From CAZUDO01 sp964618895 (lineage in GTDB: Bacteria > Desulfobacterota > Binatia > DP-6): DNA of 64,000 nucleotides. This document shows positions 51,360-62,264 of this stretch, in pieces (position 1 is the first letter of the stretch; the number at the start of each line of letters is the position of its first letter). Under the pieces are notes generated by a model. That model saw only the letters and a list, made by a program, of their open reading frames with translations, searched no databases and had not been told where the DNA came from. The DNA lies in contig CAZUDO010000060.1 of assembly GCA_964618895.1 (NCBI GenBank), positions 1 through 64,000 on the forward strand, in the 5' to 3' direction. Made by a program: the position numbers and the translations under genes.

Positions 51360-52888
51360 CGGGGCCTCTCGTGCATGAGCGGGGCCGACTGCTCGAGGGC
51401 GTACCGGACCTGCTCGCGATCGTCCAGGTGACGCTTCTCGGTCCCGACGATCTGGTAGTCTTCATGCCCCTTCCCGGCCACCAGGACCAGATCGCCCGGG
51501 CGCGCCAGCCCGAGCGCGAGCGCGATCGCCCGGCGCCGGTCCGGCTCGACGAGGTAGCCGCGCGCCCCCGGCATCGGCCGGGCCAGGGGGACCATGCCGG
51601 CCTGGCGCACGCCGGCCTCGATGTCTGCCAGGATGCGCCCGGGCTCCTCGGTACGCGGGTTGTCGGAGGTGAGCACCACCAGGTCGCTCCGGCGGGCGGC
51701 GGCATCGCCCATGAGCGGGCGCTTGCCCCGATCGCGGTCGCCCCCGCAGCCGAATACCGCGATGAGCGCCCCAGCGGTGAGCGGACGCAGCACGTCGAGG
51801 ACGCGCGCCAGGGCGTCGGGCGAGTGGGCGTAGTCGACCACCACCGTGAAGCCCGGACCTGCGATCTGCTCGAGGCGTCCGGGCGGCGGCGTAGCGGCGG
51901 CCAGGCCGGCGGCAATCGCCTCCGGGGCCACGCCGAGCGCCCACGCCGTGGCTGCTGCCCCGAGGATGTTCTCCACGTGCGGCGCCCCCACCAGGCGGCT
52001 CTCGAAGGGAAGAGCACGCCCGTCCAGCTCGAGCACGCCGTGGGTCCCCGCCAACGAGGTCGAGACCGTCCGCGGCCGCACGGTCGCGCGCGGGTCGCGC
52101 CCGACGGTCACGCAGCGCGCCCGCACGACCGCCGCCAGGCGAGCCCCGGCGGGGTCGTCGACATTCACCACGGCGATCGGCTCGGCCTTGGCGCTGCGCG
52201 GGAGGTGGTCGAGGAAGAGGCTCGCCTTGGCCGCAAAGTAGGACTCGATATCGGCATGGAAGTCGAGGTGGTCACGAGTCAAGTTGGTGAACACCGCGGC
52301 ATCGAAGCGGCAGCCCGCCACCCGATCCTGGGTCAGCGCGTGCGATGACACCTCCATGGCGACGTGCGTGGTGCCCTCGGCGCGCATCGCTGCCAGAAGG
52401 TGCTGCAACGTGAGCGCGTCGGGGGTCGTGAGCGGCGCCGGCGTGACCGTACCCCCGTAGCGGTAGGCGATCGTCCCGATGACGCCCGGACGATGTCCCG
52501 CCGCCGCCCAGATGGCTTCCAGCAGGTACGTGGTGGTGGTCTTGCCGTTGGTGCCGGTGACGCCCACCAGGGTGAGCCCCGCGCTCGGGTCGCCATGGAA
52601 GCGGGCCGCCGCCGCGCCGAGCAGACGCGCCGGATCGTCCGTGCCCACCACCGTCACGCCCGGGAGCCACACCTCGCCGGCGACGACCACGGCGCGCGCG
52701 CCGCGGGTCACGGCGTCGGTGGCGTACCGGCTGCCGTCGGTCCGCTGCCCCGGCAACGCGAAGAACACATCGCCCGGGCGCACCTGACGCGAATCGACGG
52801 CGATCCCGGCGATCTCGACGTCGTCCCCGGCGCACACGATCGCCGGTCCCAGCCCGCCCAAGAGGTCGCTGAGACGCATGCGTGGCAT
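51356..52888 (-). CDS. murE: UDP-N-acetylmuramoyl-L-alanyl-D-glutamate--2,6-diaminopimelate ligase
   Basis: The 510-residue Mur ligase has VDSRQVRPGDVFFALPG, ATP loop GVTGTNGKTTTTYLLEA, EVSSHALTQDRV and NLTRDHLDFH. The substrate-specificity motif DNPR (in LTSDNPRTEEP) selects meso-diaminopimelate over lysine. It therefore predicts a DAP-type cell wall. I used ATG 52888; an in-frame GTG at 52909 overlaps the ftsI stop (GTGA), like most junctions here, and would add 7 residues. Confidence 0.97.
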   Translation of the reverse strand: MPRMRLSDLLGGLGPAIVCAGDDVEIAGIAVDSRQVRPGDVFFALPGQRTDGSRYATDAVTRGARAVVVAGEVWLPGVTVVGTDDPARLLGAAAARFHGDPSAGLTLVGVTGTNGKTTTTYLLEAIWAAAGHRPGVIGTIAYRYGGTVTPAPLTTPDALTLQHLLAAMRAEGTTHVAMEVSSHALTQDRVAGCRFDAAVFTNLTRDHLDFHADIESYFAAKASLFLDHLPRSAKAEPIAVVNVDDPAGARLAAVVRARCVTVGRDPRATVRPRTVSTSLAGTHGVLELDGRALPFESRLVGAPHVENILGAAATAWALGVAPEAIAAGLAAATPPPGRLEQIAGPGFTVVVDYAHSPDALARVLDVLRPLTAGALIAVFGCGGDRDRGKRPLMGDAAARRSDLVVLTSDNPRTEEPGRILADIEAGVRQAGMVPLARPMPGARGYLVEPDRRRAIALALGLARPGDLVLVAGKGHEDYQIVGTEKRHLDDREQVRYALEQSAPLMHERPR

Positions 52889-52905
52889 GGTGACGCCGGT
52901 CGTGA

Positions 52906-54882
52906 TCACGGCCGGGCCGTGACCTCGCCAGGGACCAGACGGAGCGCCAGCCGGCGGTCGGCGGCCAGGGGCGACCCTGGCGGGGGGGTCTGCTCGCGAA
53001 CGTAGCCCGACCCGACGACCTGCACGTCCCAGCCGGTCTCGTGCGCGCGCGTGAGCGCCTCCCGCAGCGAGAGGCCGATGAAGTTCGGCGTGCCGTCGCC
53101 GACCTCGCGCGCGGGCACGGAGGCAACCGCCGGGGGGTCCGGGCGGCGCACGGCCCGCGCTGCCACCGTCTGCACCGGCGGGGTCTTGTGGGAGCGCTCG
53201 ACGCCGAGTCGCCGCAACGCTCCACTCGCGATCGCGCTGAACACCGGCGCCGCAACCACCCCGCCGTAGGTCGACGTGGTGGGCTCGTCGATCAGCACGA
53301 GCACGACGATACGCGGGGCGTCCGCCGGCACGAAGCCGACGAACGACCCGATGCGCTTGGACGAATAGCCGCCGGTTCCGGGATCCACCTTCTGAGCCGT
53401 ACCCGTTTTGCCGGCGACGGGGAAGCCGTCCACGGCCGCCTTGCTGCCGGTCCCGCCGCGTTCTTCGACCACGCGGCGCAGGAGCGTCGTGACCGTCTGC
53501 GCCGTGCGGGCGCTGATCACACGGCGGACCACCGTCGGGCGGTTCTCGAACGTCGTCGTACCGCTGGCGGTGACCGTACGCCGTACGAGGTATGGCCGCA
53601 TGAGCTGGCCACCATTGGCGATGGCCGCAAAGGCCGCCGCCATCTGTACCGGCGTCACGGAGATGCCCTGGCCGAAGCTGTGGGTGGCCAGATCGATCCG
53701 TGCCCAGCCCTTGACCGCGCGCATGATCCCGGGCGACTCGCCGGGGAGCTCGAGACCGGTGCGGGCCCCGAGACCGAACGCCTGCAGGTAGCGGTAGTAG
53801 CGCTCCCGACCGAGACGGTCCGCCACCTTGCTCGCGCCGATGTTGCTCGAGTACTGGATCACTTCCGCGAACGTGAGCCAGCCGTGCGGGTGGGAGTCGT
53901 GAATGGTCCATTTGCCGAGCTGCAGCCGACCGTTCTCGCAGAAGAACAGCTCGGCGGGGGTCACGATGCGCTCCTCCAAGGCAGCAGCGGCAAGGAACGC
54001 CTTGAACGTCGAACCTGGTTCGTACGGATCGGTGATCGCCCGGTTGCGCACGCGATGGCGCCACTGGCCGTCCGCCCGGGCGCCGGGCTCGTTCGGGTTG
54101 TAGGTCGGGACGTTGGCGAGCGCGAGGACCTCGCCCGTGTTCACGTCGAGCACGATGGCCGCCCCCGCGACGGCCTTGGCGGCGGTCACGCCGGCGGCCA
54201 GCTCGCGCTCGACGATCGACTGGAGGGCCGCATCGATGGTGAGCTCCACACGGTCACCGTGCGGCAGGGGCGCGTCCATACCGCCCGTGAACATCTCCCG
54301 GCCGCGCGCGTCACGGTCGACCTCGACGTAGTAGGGCTGTCCGCGAATGACACGATCGAGCCCGCGCTCGATGCCCTCGAGTCCCTGCGAGTCGACGCCC
54401 ACGAACCCGAGCACGTGCGCCGCGAGCTGATGGTGCGGGTAGAAGCGCCGCCCCTCCGACACCCGATTCACACCCCGCAGGCGGAGGCGCTCGACCGCGT
54501 CGGCGACGCGCGGGGAGGCCTGCCGCTCGAGCCACACGAATGGCTGCTTGCTCTCGAGCTTGCCGCGCAGCGCCCGGACGGTCGTGCCGAGCGCCGCCGC
54601 GAGCGCGGGGAGTCGCCCCTCCTGGCCGACGAACTCGCGCGGGCGCACGTACAACGAAGGCGCGCCGACGGAGAGCGCCAAGGCCTCCCCGTGCCGGTCG
54701 GCGATCGCCCCCCGGTGCGGCTGCAGCTCGACCCGCTGCCGGTGCTGCAACTGCGCCAGGCGTACAAAAGACGGTCCGCGCAGTACGGCCAGGTCGACGG
54801 CGCGGGCGGCCAGCAGGGCGAACACCACCCCGAACACGGCCGCGACGCCGACCATCCTGGCCTGGGGACGCCGTCCGCTCAT
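52906..54882 (-). CDS. ftsI: Peptidoglycan D,D-transpeptidase FtsI (PBP3-type) with C-terminal PASTA domain
   Basis: The 658-residue protein has one membrane helix (about 10-30), a dimerisation domain and the transpeptidase domain. The latter has EPGSTFKAF (active-site SxxK), YSSNIGASK (SxN) and PVAGKTGTAQK (KTG). A final PASTA-like domain starts near PNFIGLSLREALTRAHE and ends PGSPLAADRRL. It cross-links septal peptidoglycan. The PASTA end is common in delta-proteobacteria and Firmicutes but absent in E. coli FtsI. The start overlaps the ftsL stop (ATGA). Confidence 0.97.
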   Translation of the reverse strand: MSGRRPQARMVGVAAVFGVVFALLAARAVDLAVLRGPSFVRLAQLQHRQRVELQPHRGAIADRHGEALALSVGAPSLYVRPREFVGQEGRLPALAAALGTTVRALRGKLESKQPFVWLERQASPRVADAVERLRLRGVNRVSEGRRFYPHHQLAAHVLGFVGVDSQGLEGIERGLDRVIRGQPYYVEVDRDARGREMFTGGMDAPLPHGDRVELTIDAALQSIVERELAAGVTAAKAVAGAAIVLDVNTGEVLALANVPTYNPNEPGARADGQWRHRVRNRAITDPYEPGSTFKAFLAAAALEERIVTPAELFFCENGRLQLGKWTIHDSHPHGWLTFAEVIQYSSNIGASKVADRLGRERYYRYLQAFGLGARTGLELPGESPGIMRAVKGWARIDLATHSFGQGISVTPVQMAAAFAAIANGGQLMRPYLVRRTVTASGTTTFENRPTVVRRVISARTAQTVTTLLRRVVEERGGTGSKAAVDGFPVAGKTGTAQKVDPGTGGYSSKRIGSFVGFVPADAPRIVVLVLIDEPTTSTYGGVVAAPVFSAIASGALRRLGVERSHKTPPVQTVAARAVRRPDPPAVASVPAREVGDGTPNFIGLSLREALTRAHETGWDVQVVGSGYVREQTPPPGSPLAADRRLALRLVPGEVTARP

Positions 54883-55238
54883 GGCAGAATGACGACCTGC
54901 CCTTCGCGGGGCGAGACCATGCCGAGGCGGCCGCGTGCGAGCTCGCCCACCCGGCTCGGATCGCGCAGGGTGGCGAGTTCGACGTCCAACTCGCGCTGCT
55001 CCTGCTCGAGCCGCAGACGCATCTGATGCGCCACCGAGAGCTCGTAGCCGAGGCGCGTCACCTGCAGCCGCAGCCAGACGTCCACCAGGCACAGTACGAC
55101 CAGCAGACCACCCAGCCCGAGCAGCCCGCGCACCGCCTGGTCGCGCATGGCGCGCCGGATGCGGCCCTTCTCCGGCGGCCGCACCAACGGACGGCGGACG
55201 GTGAGCACCCGTCCCGCGGTCGTGGCGCGCGCGCTCAC
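54879..55238 (-). CDS. ftsL: Cell division protein FtsL
   Basis: The 119-residue bitopic protein has a basic N-terminus, a membrane helix (about 37-58, VRGLLGLGGLLVVLCLVDVWL) and a coiled-coil with QMRLRLEQEQRELDVELATL. The RVGELARGRLGMVSP segment follows. The assignment rests on this topology and position between rsmH and ftsI. GTG 55238 overlaps the rsmH stop (GTGA). Confidence 0.88.
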   Translation of the reverse strand: MSARATTAGRVLTVRRPLVRPPEKGRIRRAMRDQAVRGLLGLGGLLVVLCLVDVWLRLQVTRLGYELSVAHQMRLRLEQEQRELDVELATLRDPSRVGELARGRLGMVSPREGQVVILP

Positions 55239-56191
55239 CGCTCTCCCCCGCACCGCTCGACCACCCGCAGGCGCGCGCTGCGGGCGCGCGGATTGCGCCC
55301 GACCTCGACCGCTGCCGGGCGCAGGGGTCGGGGCGTCAGCACCTGGACCTTGGCGGTCCACCCGCACACGCAACGCACCAGGCCGGGCGGGCAGAGGCAC
55401 GCTGCCGCCCACCGCCGGAACGCCTGCTTCACCAGGCGGTCCTCGAGCGAGTGGTAGGCCAACACGGCCATCCGACCGCCGGGGCGTAGCAACATCCAGC
55501 CATCCGCGAGCAGGCGTTCGAGCTCCCCGAGCTCGTCGTTCACCGCCATGCGGATGGCCTGGAACGTACGTGTCGCCGGATGGAGCCCCGGCCGGCCGGG
55601 CCCGAGCACGCCTCCGACCACGCGGGCCAGGTCGGCGGTCGTCGCCAGCGGACGCGAGCGGACGATGGCGCGCGCCAGCGCCCGGGCGCGGGGCTCCTCG
55701 CCATAGGATGCGATCATCCGGGCGAGCTCACGCTCGTCCCATACGTTGACGACGATAGCGGCCCCGATGTCCGCGCCGCTGTCCATCCGCATGTCGAGGG
55801 GCGCGTCGTGCCGAAAGCTGAAGCCGCGGGCAGCGTCATCCAGCTGGAGAGAGCTGACCCCCAAGTCGAAGAGGATGGCATCGGCGCCCTCCCACCCGAG
55901 CTCCGCCAGCGCGGTCGCGAGGTGCGAAAACGCCACCTGGCGCAGCACCACGCGGGGGCCGAATCCGGCCAGGCGGTCAGCGGCCCGCGCCAGGGCCGCC
56001 GCGTCACGATCGAGGCCGAGGAGCCTGCTTTCGGGCGCGGCGTCCAGCAGGGCCGCGGCATGCCCGCCCAGCCCTACGGTCGCATCGACAAGACAGGCAC
56101 CCGGCCGGGGGCGCAGCCACTCCACCACCCCACCCAACATCACCGGCACGTGGACAGCGCCCGCCGGCCCGGTGTCCGTCTCTGTCGTCAT
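55235..56191 (-). CDS. rsmH: 16S rRNA (cytosine(1402)-N(4))-methyltransferase RsmH
   Basis: The 318-residue methyltransferase has HVPVMLGGVVEWL, the SAM-binding LVDATVGLGGHAAALL, ILFDLGVSSLQLDDAARGFSF and FQAIRMAVNDELGELERLL. The blocks GGRMAVLAYHSLEDRLVKQ and NPRARSARLRVVE complete the MraW/RsmH family match. ATG 56191 fits the family start; a GTG 15 codons upstream is open but unsupported. Confidence 0.97.
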   Translation of the reverse strand: MTTETDTGPAGAVHVPVMLGGVVEWLRPRPGACLVDATVGLGGHAAALLDAAPESRLLGLDRDAAALARAADRLAGFGPRVVLRQVAFSHLATALAELGWEGADAILFDLGVSSLQLDDAARGFSFRHDAPLDMRMDSGADIGAAIVVNVWDERELARMIASYGEEPRARALARAIVRSRPLATTADLARVVGGVLGPGRPGLHPATRTFQAIRMAVNDELGELERLLADGWMLLRPGGRMAVLAYHSLEDRLVKQAFRRWAAACLCPPGLVRCVCGWTAKVQVLTPRPLRPAAVEVGRNPRARSARLRVVERCGGER

Positions 56192-56293
56192 TGGCGGCGC
56201 ATCGTATCCCAGGATTCCAGCGCTCGCCGCCTTCACTCCTGCCCCCCCATCCGCCCGCCGGCGGCCCGGTCTCAGTGCGTCATCACGATTGCG

Positions 56294-56746
56294 TCAGAGG
56301 TCGAGATCTCGCCACCGATCCGGGCTGTCGAGAAACGCCTGCTCGTCGGCGGCGAAGACGTCCTGCCACGTATCCTTTTCCCAGATGCGAAATTTCTCTA
56401 TATCACCTGCGAACATCACGTCCCGCCGCAGGCGCGCATACTCCCGCAGGAGCTGCGGCAGGAGGATTCGTCCCTGGCTGTCGACGCTGCACTCATGTGC
56501 CCCCGAGACATAGTAGTTGCGGAACTCTGCCATTCTCGGATCGAAGCCCTTGCGTTCCGCCAGCTTGTCCTCCAGCCGACGCCACGCCTCGAAGGGATAC
56601 ACATCCAGGCAGCGTCGCCCGCGGAGCGCGAATTTGGTGACGACGAGGCGCTCTTCCTGAAGCCCGGCGAGCGTCTCCCGGAAACGGGCCGGGATGGCCA
56701 CCCGTCCCTTGTCGTCGACCGTATGCGTGAAGTGCCCGCGGAACAT
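56294..56746 (-). CDS. mraZ: Transcriptional regulator MraZ
   Basis: The 150-residue product has two SpoVT-AbrB-like repeats: FRGHFTHTVDDKGRVAIPARFRE and ECSVDSQGRILLPQLLREYA, each with the DxxGR(V/I)xxP core. MraZ forms a ring and represses the dcw operon in studied bacteria. ATG 56746 is used, preceded by GGTGGGGGG. It is the first gene of the cluster, behind a clear promoter and TGG-rich repeats. Confidence 0.97.
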   Translation of the reverse strand: MFRGHFTHTVDDKGRVAIPARFRETLAGLQEERLVVTKFALRGRRCLDVYPFEAWRRLEDKLAERKGFDPRMAEFRNYYVSGAHECSVDSQGRILLPQLLREYARLRRDVMFAGDIEKFRIWEKDTWQDVFAADEQAFLDSPDRWRDLDL

Positions 56747-56787
56747 CCCCCCCACCGCTGTGGGACAGCATCACATCCATCCGTCTG

Positions 56788-56842
56788 CTCCACCACACAT
56801 CCCCACCACCATCCACTTGCTGCCACCTTGCCCCACTGGGGC
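56788..56842 (-). promoter_or_regulatory. Candidate MraZ operator: TGG-rich repeats
   Basis: Between the predicted transcription start and mraZ the minus strand reads a series of GTGG/GGTGG units roughly every 8-11 bases (for example GTGGGGATGTGTGGTGG). MraZ is known to bind repeated GTGGG/TGGG boxes in this position in other bacteria. Exact boxes cannot be fixed by eye. Confidence 0.4.
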
Positions 56843-56846
56843 GGTG

Positions 56847-56875
56847 CTTGTACTCGCGTCCCTTGAGGCTGTCAA
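56847..56875 (-). promoter_or_regulatory. Predicted dcw-cluster promoter
   Basis: On the minus strand TTGACA (56875-56870), 17 bp and TACAAG (56852-56847). It lies between RNase P RNA and mraZ, with a leader of about 95 bases before mraZ. Confidence 0.65.
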
Positions 56876-56894
56876 GGAGCCGACCGATTTTTTT

Positions 56895-57296
56895 CTCCGC
56901 CGGAGGAAGTCTTTAAGCCGGATTCTGTCTTTTCCGCCCAACTAGCGGAAACAGCAGCCATTCATCTGGTCCCCCGGTTGCCCGGGGGATCAAGCGACCG
57001 ACCCGAGGGAGCGGGCGGGCCACCCGTGCCCGATCTTACGATCGGACGTTCCCTCCTACTCGGTCTTGCTCCAGGTGGGGTTTACCGAGCGTCCGCCCTC
57101 ACGAACGGACCTGGTGAGTTCTTACCTCACCGTTTCAACCTTGCTCCGGGCTTGGTACCCGGGGCGGTCTGCTTTCTGTGGCACTTTCCCCCGATCGCTC
57201 GGGGCCGCCGTTAGCGGCCACCCTGCCCTACGGAGTCCGGACTTTCCTCCCTCCGCGTGACGCGGCGAGCGACTGCTCGACCGCCTCCGGCGGAGA
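56895..57296 (-). ncRNA. rnpB: RNase P RNA, bacterial type A
   Basis: The minus strand contains the conserved RNase P core: GAGGAAAGTCCGGACTCC, ACAGAAAGCAGACCG, GGTAAGAACTCACC and near the 3' end AGACAGAATCCGGCTTA. A 12-bp P1 helix closes the molecule (CTCCGCCGGAGG at the 5' end, complement at 56895-56906), giving about 402 nt. It processes tRNA 5' ends. The ends are placed at P1. A run of seven A, not T, follows the 3' side, so the terminator is unclear. Confidence 0.95.
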
Positions 57297-57299
57297 AGC

Positions 57300-58025
57300 C
57301 TACCCGTTCGCTTCGTCCCCGTCCGCGCGCCAGAACAAAATGCGCTGGCAGCTCGGACAGAGGATCACCCGGGTATTTCGCTGAATCTCGTTGAAGAGCT
57401 GCGGGGGCACCCGCATGCGGCAGCCCTGGCAGGTGCCTTCACGGATCTCGACCACGGCCAAGCCCCCCCGGCGGGAGAAGATCATCTCGTAGCGTTGCCG
57501 GAGCTCGCCGTCGACGGTCCGTACCAGCTCAGTGCGCGTTGCCTGCTCGTGCGCGATCTCGACGGTGAGCCGGCCGATCTTCTCCTTGAGCTCGGTGGCC
57601 TCCGTATCGCGTTCGGCGGTGAGCCGTGCGAGCTCGCGCTCGAGTTCCTGCAGTTTGGTGTCGGCCGCCTCGGCCTGCTCGAGGACACCCATGAGTTCGG
57701 CCTCGAGCGTGGTGGTTTCTTCTTTCAGCATATCCACCTCGCGCTTGGCGACGCCGAGATCCTTGTCGTTGCGGATGCGCGTGATCCGCATCCGCCGGTC
57801 TTTCGTCTTGGTCTCGACGGCCGTCAGCCGCGTCTCCAGGTCTTTCTGGCGCGCGCTGAGGGCAGCCACCTCGTCCCGCGCCGCTCCGGTGAGGGCTGAC
57901 TGGGCACGAACCGCTTCTTCCAGCGCCGTCACCCGGCCCTTCCCGTCGGTCACCTCGAGCGTCTTGGCACGGAGCCCTTGATCCACGCGCTGCAACGTCG
58001 CCAGAAGCTCGATCTGCGTTGTCAA
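57300..58025 (-). CDS. Coiled-coil protein with C-terminal C4 zinc ribbon (DUF164/CT398-like)
   Basis: The 241-residue product is a long coiled coil (about 1-190, many Glu/Arg/Leu heptads). A zinc ribbon with CQGCRMRVPPQLFNEIQ and CPSCQRILFW (two CxxC pairs) follows. The family has been linked to secretion or division in Chlamydia (CT398) and is otherwise uncharacterised. TTG 58025 is chosen because GGAGGG lies 5 bases upstream; the frame is open further upstream but runs into the tRNA. The stop abuts the 5' end of rnpB. Confidence 0.88.
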   Translation of the reverse strand: MTTQIELLATLQRVDQGLRAKTLEVTDGKGRVTALEEAVRAQSALTGAARDEVAALSARQKDLETRLTAVETKTKDRRMRITRIRNDKDLGVAKREVDMLKEETTTLEAELMGVLEQAEAADTKLQELERELARLTAERDTEATELKEKIGRLTVEIAHEQATRTELVRTVDGELRQRYEMIFSRRGGLAVVEIREGTCQGCRMRVPPQLFNEIQRNTRVILCPSCQRILFWRADGDEANG

Positions 58026-58065
58026 CTCTGCCCTCCGTTTCGGGGTGCTGACCGTCCTGTCACGG

Positions 58066-58139
58066 TGGGCCCAGTGTGACTCGAACACACGACCGACCGG
58101 TTATGAGCCGGCAGCTCTCACCACCTGAGCTATGGGCCC
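58066..58139 (-). tRNA. tRNA with CAU anticodon, probably tRNA-Ile2 (or elongator tRNA-Met)
   Basis: The 74-nt cloverleaf has acceptor GGGCCCA/TGGGCCC, D-loop AGCTCAGGTGGTGAGAGCT, anticodon stem-loop with CTCATAA and T-loop GTTCGAGTC. The anticodon is CAU. C4-G69 and C5-G68 in the acceptor are determinants that TilS uses to make lysidine on tRNA-Ile2, favouring Ile over Met. The sequence following the discriminator A is CCG, so CCA is not encoded. Confidence 0.92.
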
Positions 58140-58190
58140 CGCTCGACAGTTCAAGCACCGAACGACGCCTTCTGCAAGGGTTGTCCGGCC

Positions 58191-59924
<1,734 letters not shown>

Positions 59925-59934
59925 GATGAACTCC

Positions 59935-61710
59935 CTATCTCTCGGCTTTCGGTGTGGGATCGATACGTCGCAGATCATGCAGGCGCCGGCTGAGTTCCTG
60001 GACCGCCGCCTGATCGCCACGGGACTCTGCCGCCCGCAGCTCCTCGCGCAGGCGGCCACGGAGCTGCTGCGACCGCCGCTCGCGGATCTTGCCGATGCAG
60101 TCGGCCAGCGCGCGATCGCGGTTGCCTTCCTCGACTTCCCCGAGCAGGCGATCGACGACGTGATCGCGGAGATCGCGCGGCAGCTCCTGCACGATCGCGG
60201 TCGGATCGGCGTCCGCCCCGGCCATGAGGGTCTCGGCGGCACGGCGGAGCGCGGCGCTCTCGAAGCCCTCGAGGATGTCCTCGCCACGCACCCGGGTGGT
60301 GGTGGTCGGGTCGGCCAGCATGAGGGCCACGAGCAGCTCCTCCTCGCTCCGGCGCGGATCGACCGCCGCGGACGCGGCCACCGGCCCCCGCGCCGGCGCC
60401 GGGTCGGGTGCCCCTTCGGTGCGCAGCACCTTCTCGTCGACGCCGAGACGCTGCGCCGCCAGCGTCACCAGCACTTCGAACTCCAGGGGGTTGTTCACGC
60501 GCTTCAAGATGCGCGCCACGGCGCGGGCGGCCTCCACGGTGCGGCCGACGGCGTCCCGCTGCGGGCCGGCCAGATCTTCGAGGAAGGCCTCGACGAGCGG
60601 CACCGCCGCCCCCAGCAACCCATCGAGCGCGTCCCGCCCCTGGCGACCAACGAAGGTGTCCGGGTCGTCGCCCGCAGGCAGGAACACCCCCCGTCCCCAG
60701 AGGCCGGCCTCGAGAAACACGGGGAAGCTGCGCGCCGCGGCGCGCCGGCCGGCGGCGTCGCCGTCGAAGCACGCGATCACGTTGTCGGTGTAGCGCTTCT
60801 GGAGCAGGCGTAGCTGGTCGGCGGTGAGCGCCGTCCCGAGGGGGGCCACCACCTCGCCGATGCCGGCCTGCGCGAGGGCGATCACGTCCATATAGCCCTC
60901 CACCACGATCGCGCGCCCGCTGCGGCGCACGGCGTCGCGCGCTTGCGGCAGACCGTAGAGCGAGTGGCCCTTGTGGAAGAGCGGCGATTCCGGTGAGTTG
61001 AGGTACTTGGGTGGCGGGTCTTTGGGGGTCGGACGGCCGGGGAGGACCCGGCCGCCGAAGGCGATCGTCCGGCGCCCGGTCGGGTCCAGGATCGGGAACA
61101 TGAGCCGGTCACGGAAGCGATCGAGGAGGACGCTCGAGCCGTCCGGGCGGTCGCGACGCACGATCAAGCCGGCGGCCAGCGCGTCTTCGGTGCGCACCCG
61201 CTCGGCACGCAGGTGGCGCACCAGCGCCTCGCCGGTCGGGGGCGAGTACCCGAGTCCGAAGCGCGCACAGCTGTCCGCGCTCACCCCGCGCTCCTCGAGG
61301 TAGGCACGGGCAGCGGTCCCGGACGGGCCCGCGAGCTGGCGCTGGAAGAACGTGGCCGCGATGGCGTTGGCGACTGCCAGCGCGTCGCCCGGGCGCGTCG
61401 GCGGCGCCGCGTCTTCCGGGAGCGGAATCCCGAAGCGCTCGGCGACACGGCGCACGGCGTCCGGGAAGGACAGCGCCTCGGTCTTCATCACGAACGTGAA
61501 CACGTCGCCGTGCTCGCCGCAGCCGAAGCAATGGAAGAACCCGCGCTCCTCGCTGACGGTGAAGGACGGCGTCTTCTCGGCGTGGAACGGGCACAGCCCG
61601 AGCGCGCTCCGCCCGCGGCGGCGCAGCGCCACGGTGTCCGAGATCACCTCCGTGAGGCTTGCGCGCTCCCGAACCTCACGAATCGCCTCGTCGCGGATAC
61701 GGCCCCCCAT
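59935..61710 (-). CDS. dnaG: DNA primase
   Basis: The 591-residue primase has the CHC2 zinc finger (LCPFHAEKTPSF...CFGCGEHGD) and the core domain with RDRLMFPILDPTGRRTIAFGGR. The Toprim domain carries VVEGYMDVIALAQAG and ACFDGDAAGRRAA, and a C-terminal helicase-binding helical region follows. It lays RNA primers in replication. Its place between cvpA/rpsU and rpoD is the classical macromolecular-synthesis arrangement. Confidence 0.97.
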   Translation of the reverse strand: MGGRIRDEAIREVRERASLTEVISDTVALRRRGRSALGLCPFHAEKTPSFTVSEERGFFHCFGCGEHGDVFTFVMKTEALSFPDAVRRVAERFGIPLPEDAAPPTRPGDALAVANAIAATFFQRQLAGPSGTAARAYLEERGVSADSCARFGLGYSPPTGEALVRHLRAERVRTEDALAAGLIVRRDRPDGSSVLLDRFRDRLMFPILDPTGRRTIAFGGRVLPGRPTPKDPPPKYLNSPESPLFHKGHSLYGLPQARDAVRRSGRAIVVEGYMDVIALAQAGIGEVVAPLGTALTADQLRLLQKRYTDNVIACFDGDAAGRRAAARSFPVFLEAGLWGRGVFLPAGDDPDTFVGRQGRDALDGLLGAAVPLVEAFLEDLAGPQRDAVGRTVEAARAVARILKRVNNPLEFEVLVTLAAQRLGVDEKVLRTEGAPDPAPARGPVAASAAVDPRRSEEELLVALMLADPTTTTRVRGEDILEGFESAALRRAAETLMAGADADPTAIVQELPRDLRDHVVDRLLGEVEEGNRDRALADCIGKIRERRSQQLRGRLREELRAAESRGDQAAVQELSRRLHDLRRIDPTPKAER

Positions 61711-61721
61711 GTCCTCTCCGG

Positions 61722-62216
61722 TTACGCGTGACTCGCCGCTGCCAGCGTCCGGCCGGCGTCGAAGACGGCGGTGGCGAGACGCTCCAGCGGACGCCCGAGG
61801 CGCGACGCCCCGAGCCGTTCAGTGAACGCGGGCGACGCGACCAGGCGCTCGGCGGCCAGGAGGCCCAAGCCGAGGACGGTCGCTCCCTTGAGTGTTCCGA
61901 ACACGATACCGGCCGCCCGGTTCAGCCAGCCGAGCAGGAGCGCCCGCACCAGCCGGTCCGCCAGCCGCCCCACCAGGTTGGCGGCCAGGACCGTCACCAG
62001 GAAGAGGAGCCCGAAGGCAGCCGGTCCCGCCCACGGCTCGTGCACCAGGTCGCGGCCAACCAGGACGGCACTGAGGCGCGTGTCCCCGGCGGCAGCGACG
62101 AATAGTGCCGCCACCAGCCCCGCCACGCCGAGAGCCTCGCGGCACAAGCCGCGGAAGAGCCCGCGGACGGCGAACGGGGCGAGCCCAACCAGCAACAGGG
62201 CGTCGAGCGAGTTCAT
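61722..62216 (-). CDS. cvpA: CvpA family membrane protein
   Basis: The 164-residue protein has four hydrophobic segments (about 4-22, 26-45, 64-85, 100-122) and the NSLDALLLVGLAPFAVRGLFRGLCREALG opening typical of CvpA. LNRAAGIVFGTLKGATVLGLGLL follows. CvpA affects colicin V production and membrane stress in E. coli; its molecular role is open. It lies between rpsU and dnaG. Confidence 0.9.
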   Translation of the reverse strand: MNSLDALLLVGLAPFAVRGLFRGLCREALGVAGLVAALFVAAAGDTRLSAVLVGRDLVHEPWAGPAAFGLLFLVTVLAANLVGRLADRLVRALLLGWLNRAAGIVFGTLKGATVLGLGLLAAERLVASPAFTERLGASRLGRPLERLATAVFDAGRTLAAASHA

Positions 62217-62264
62217 GCGTCCGTCCGGCCCGTCGCGGCGGCAGGCGGGGACGCACGGGGAACG

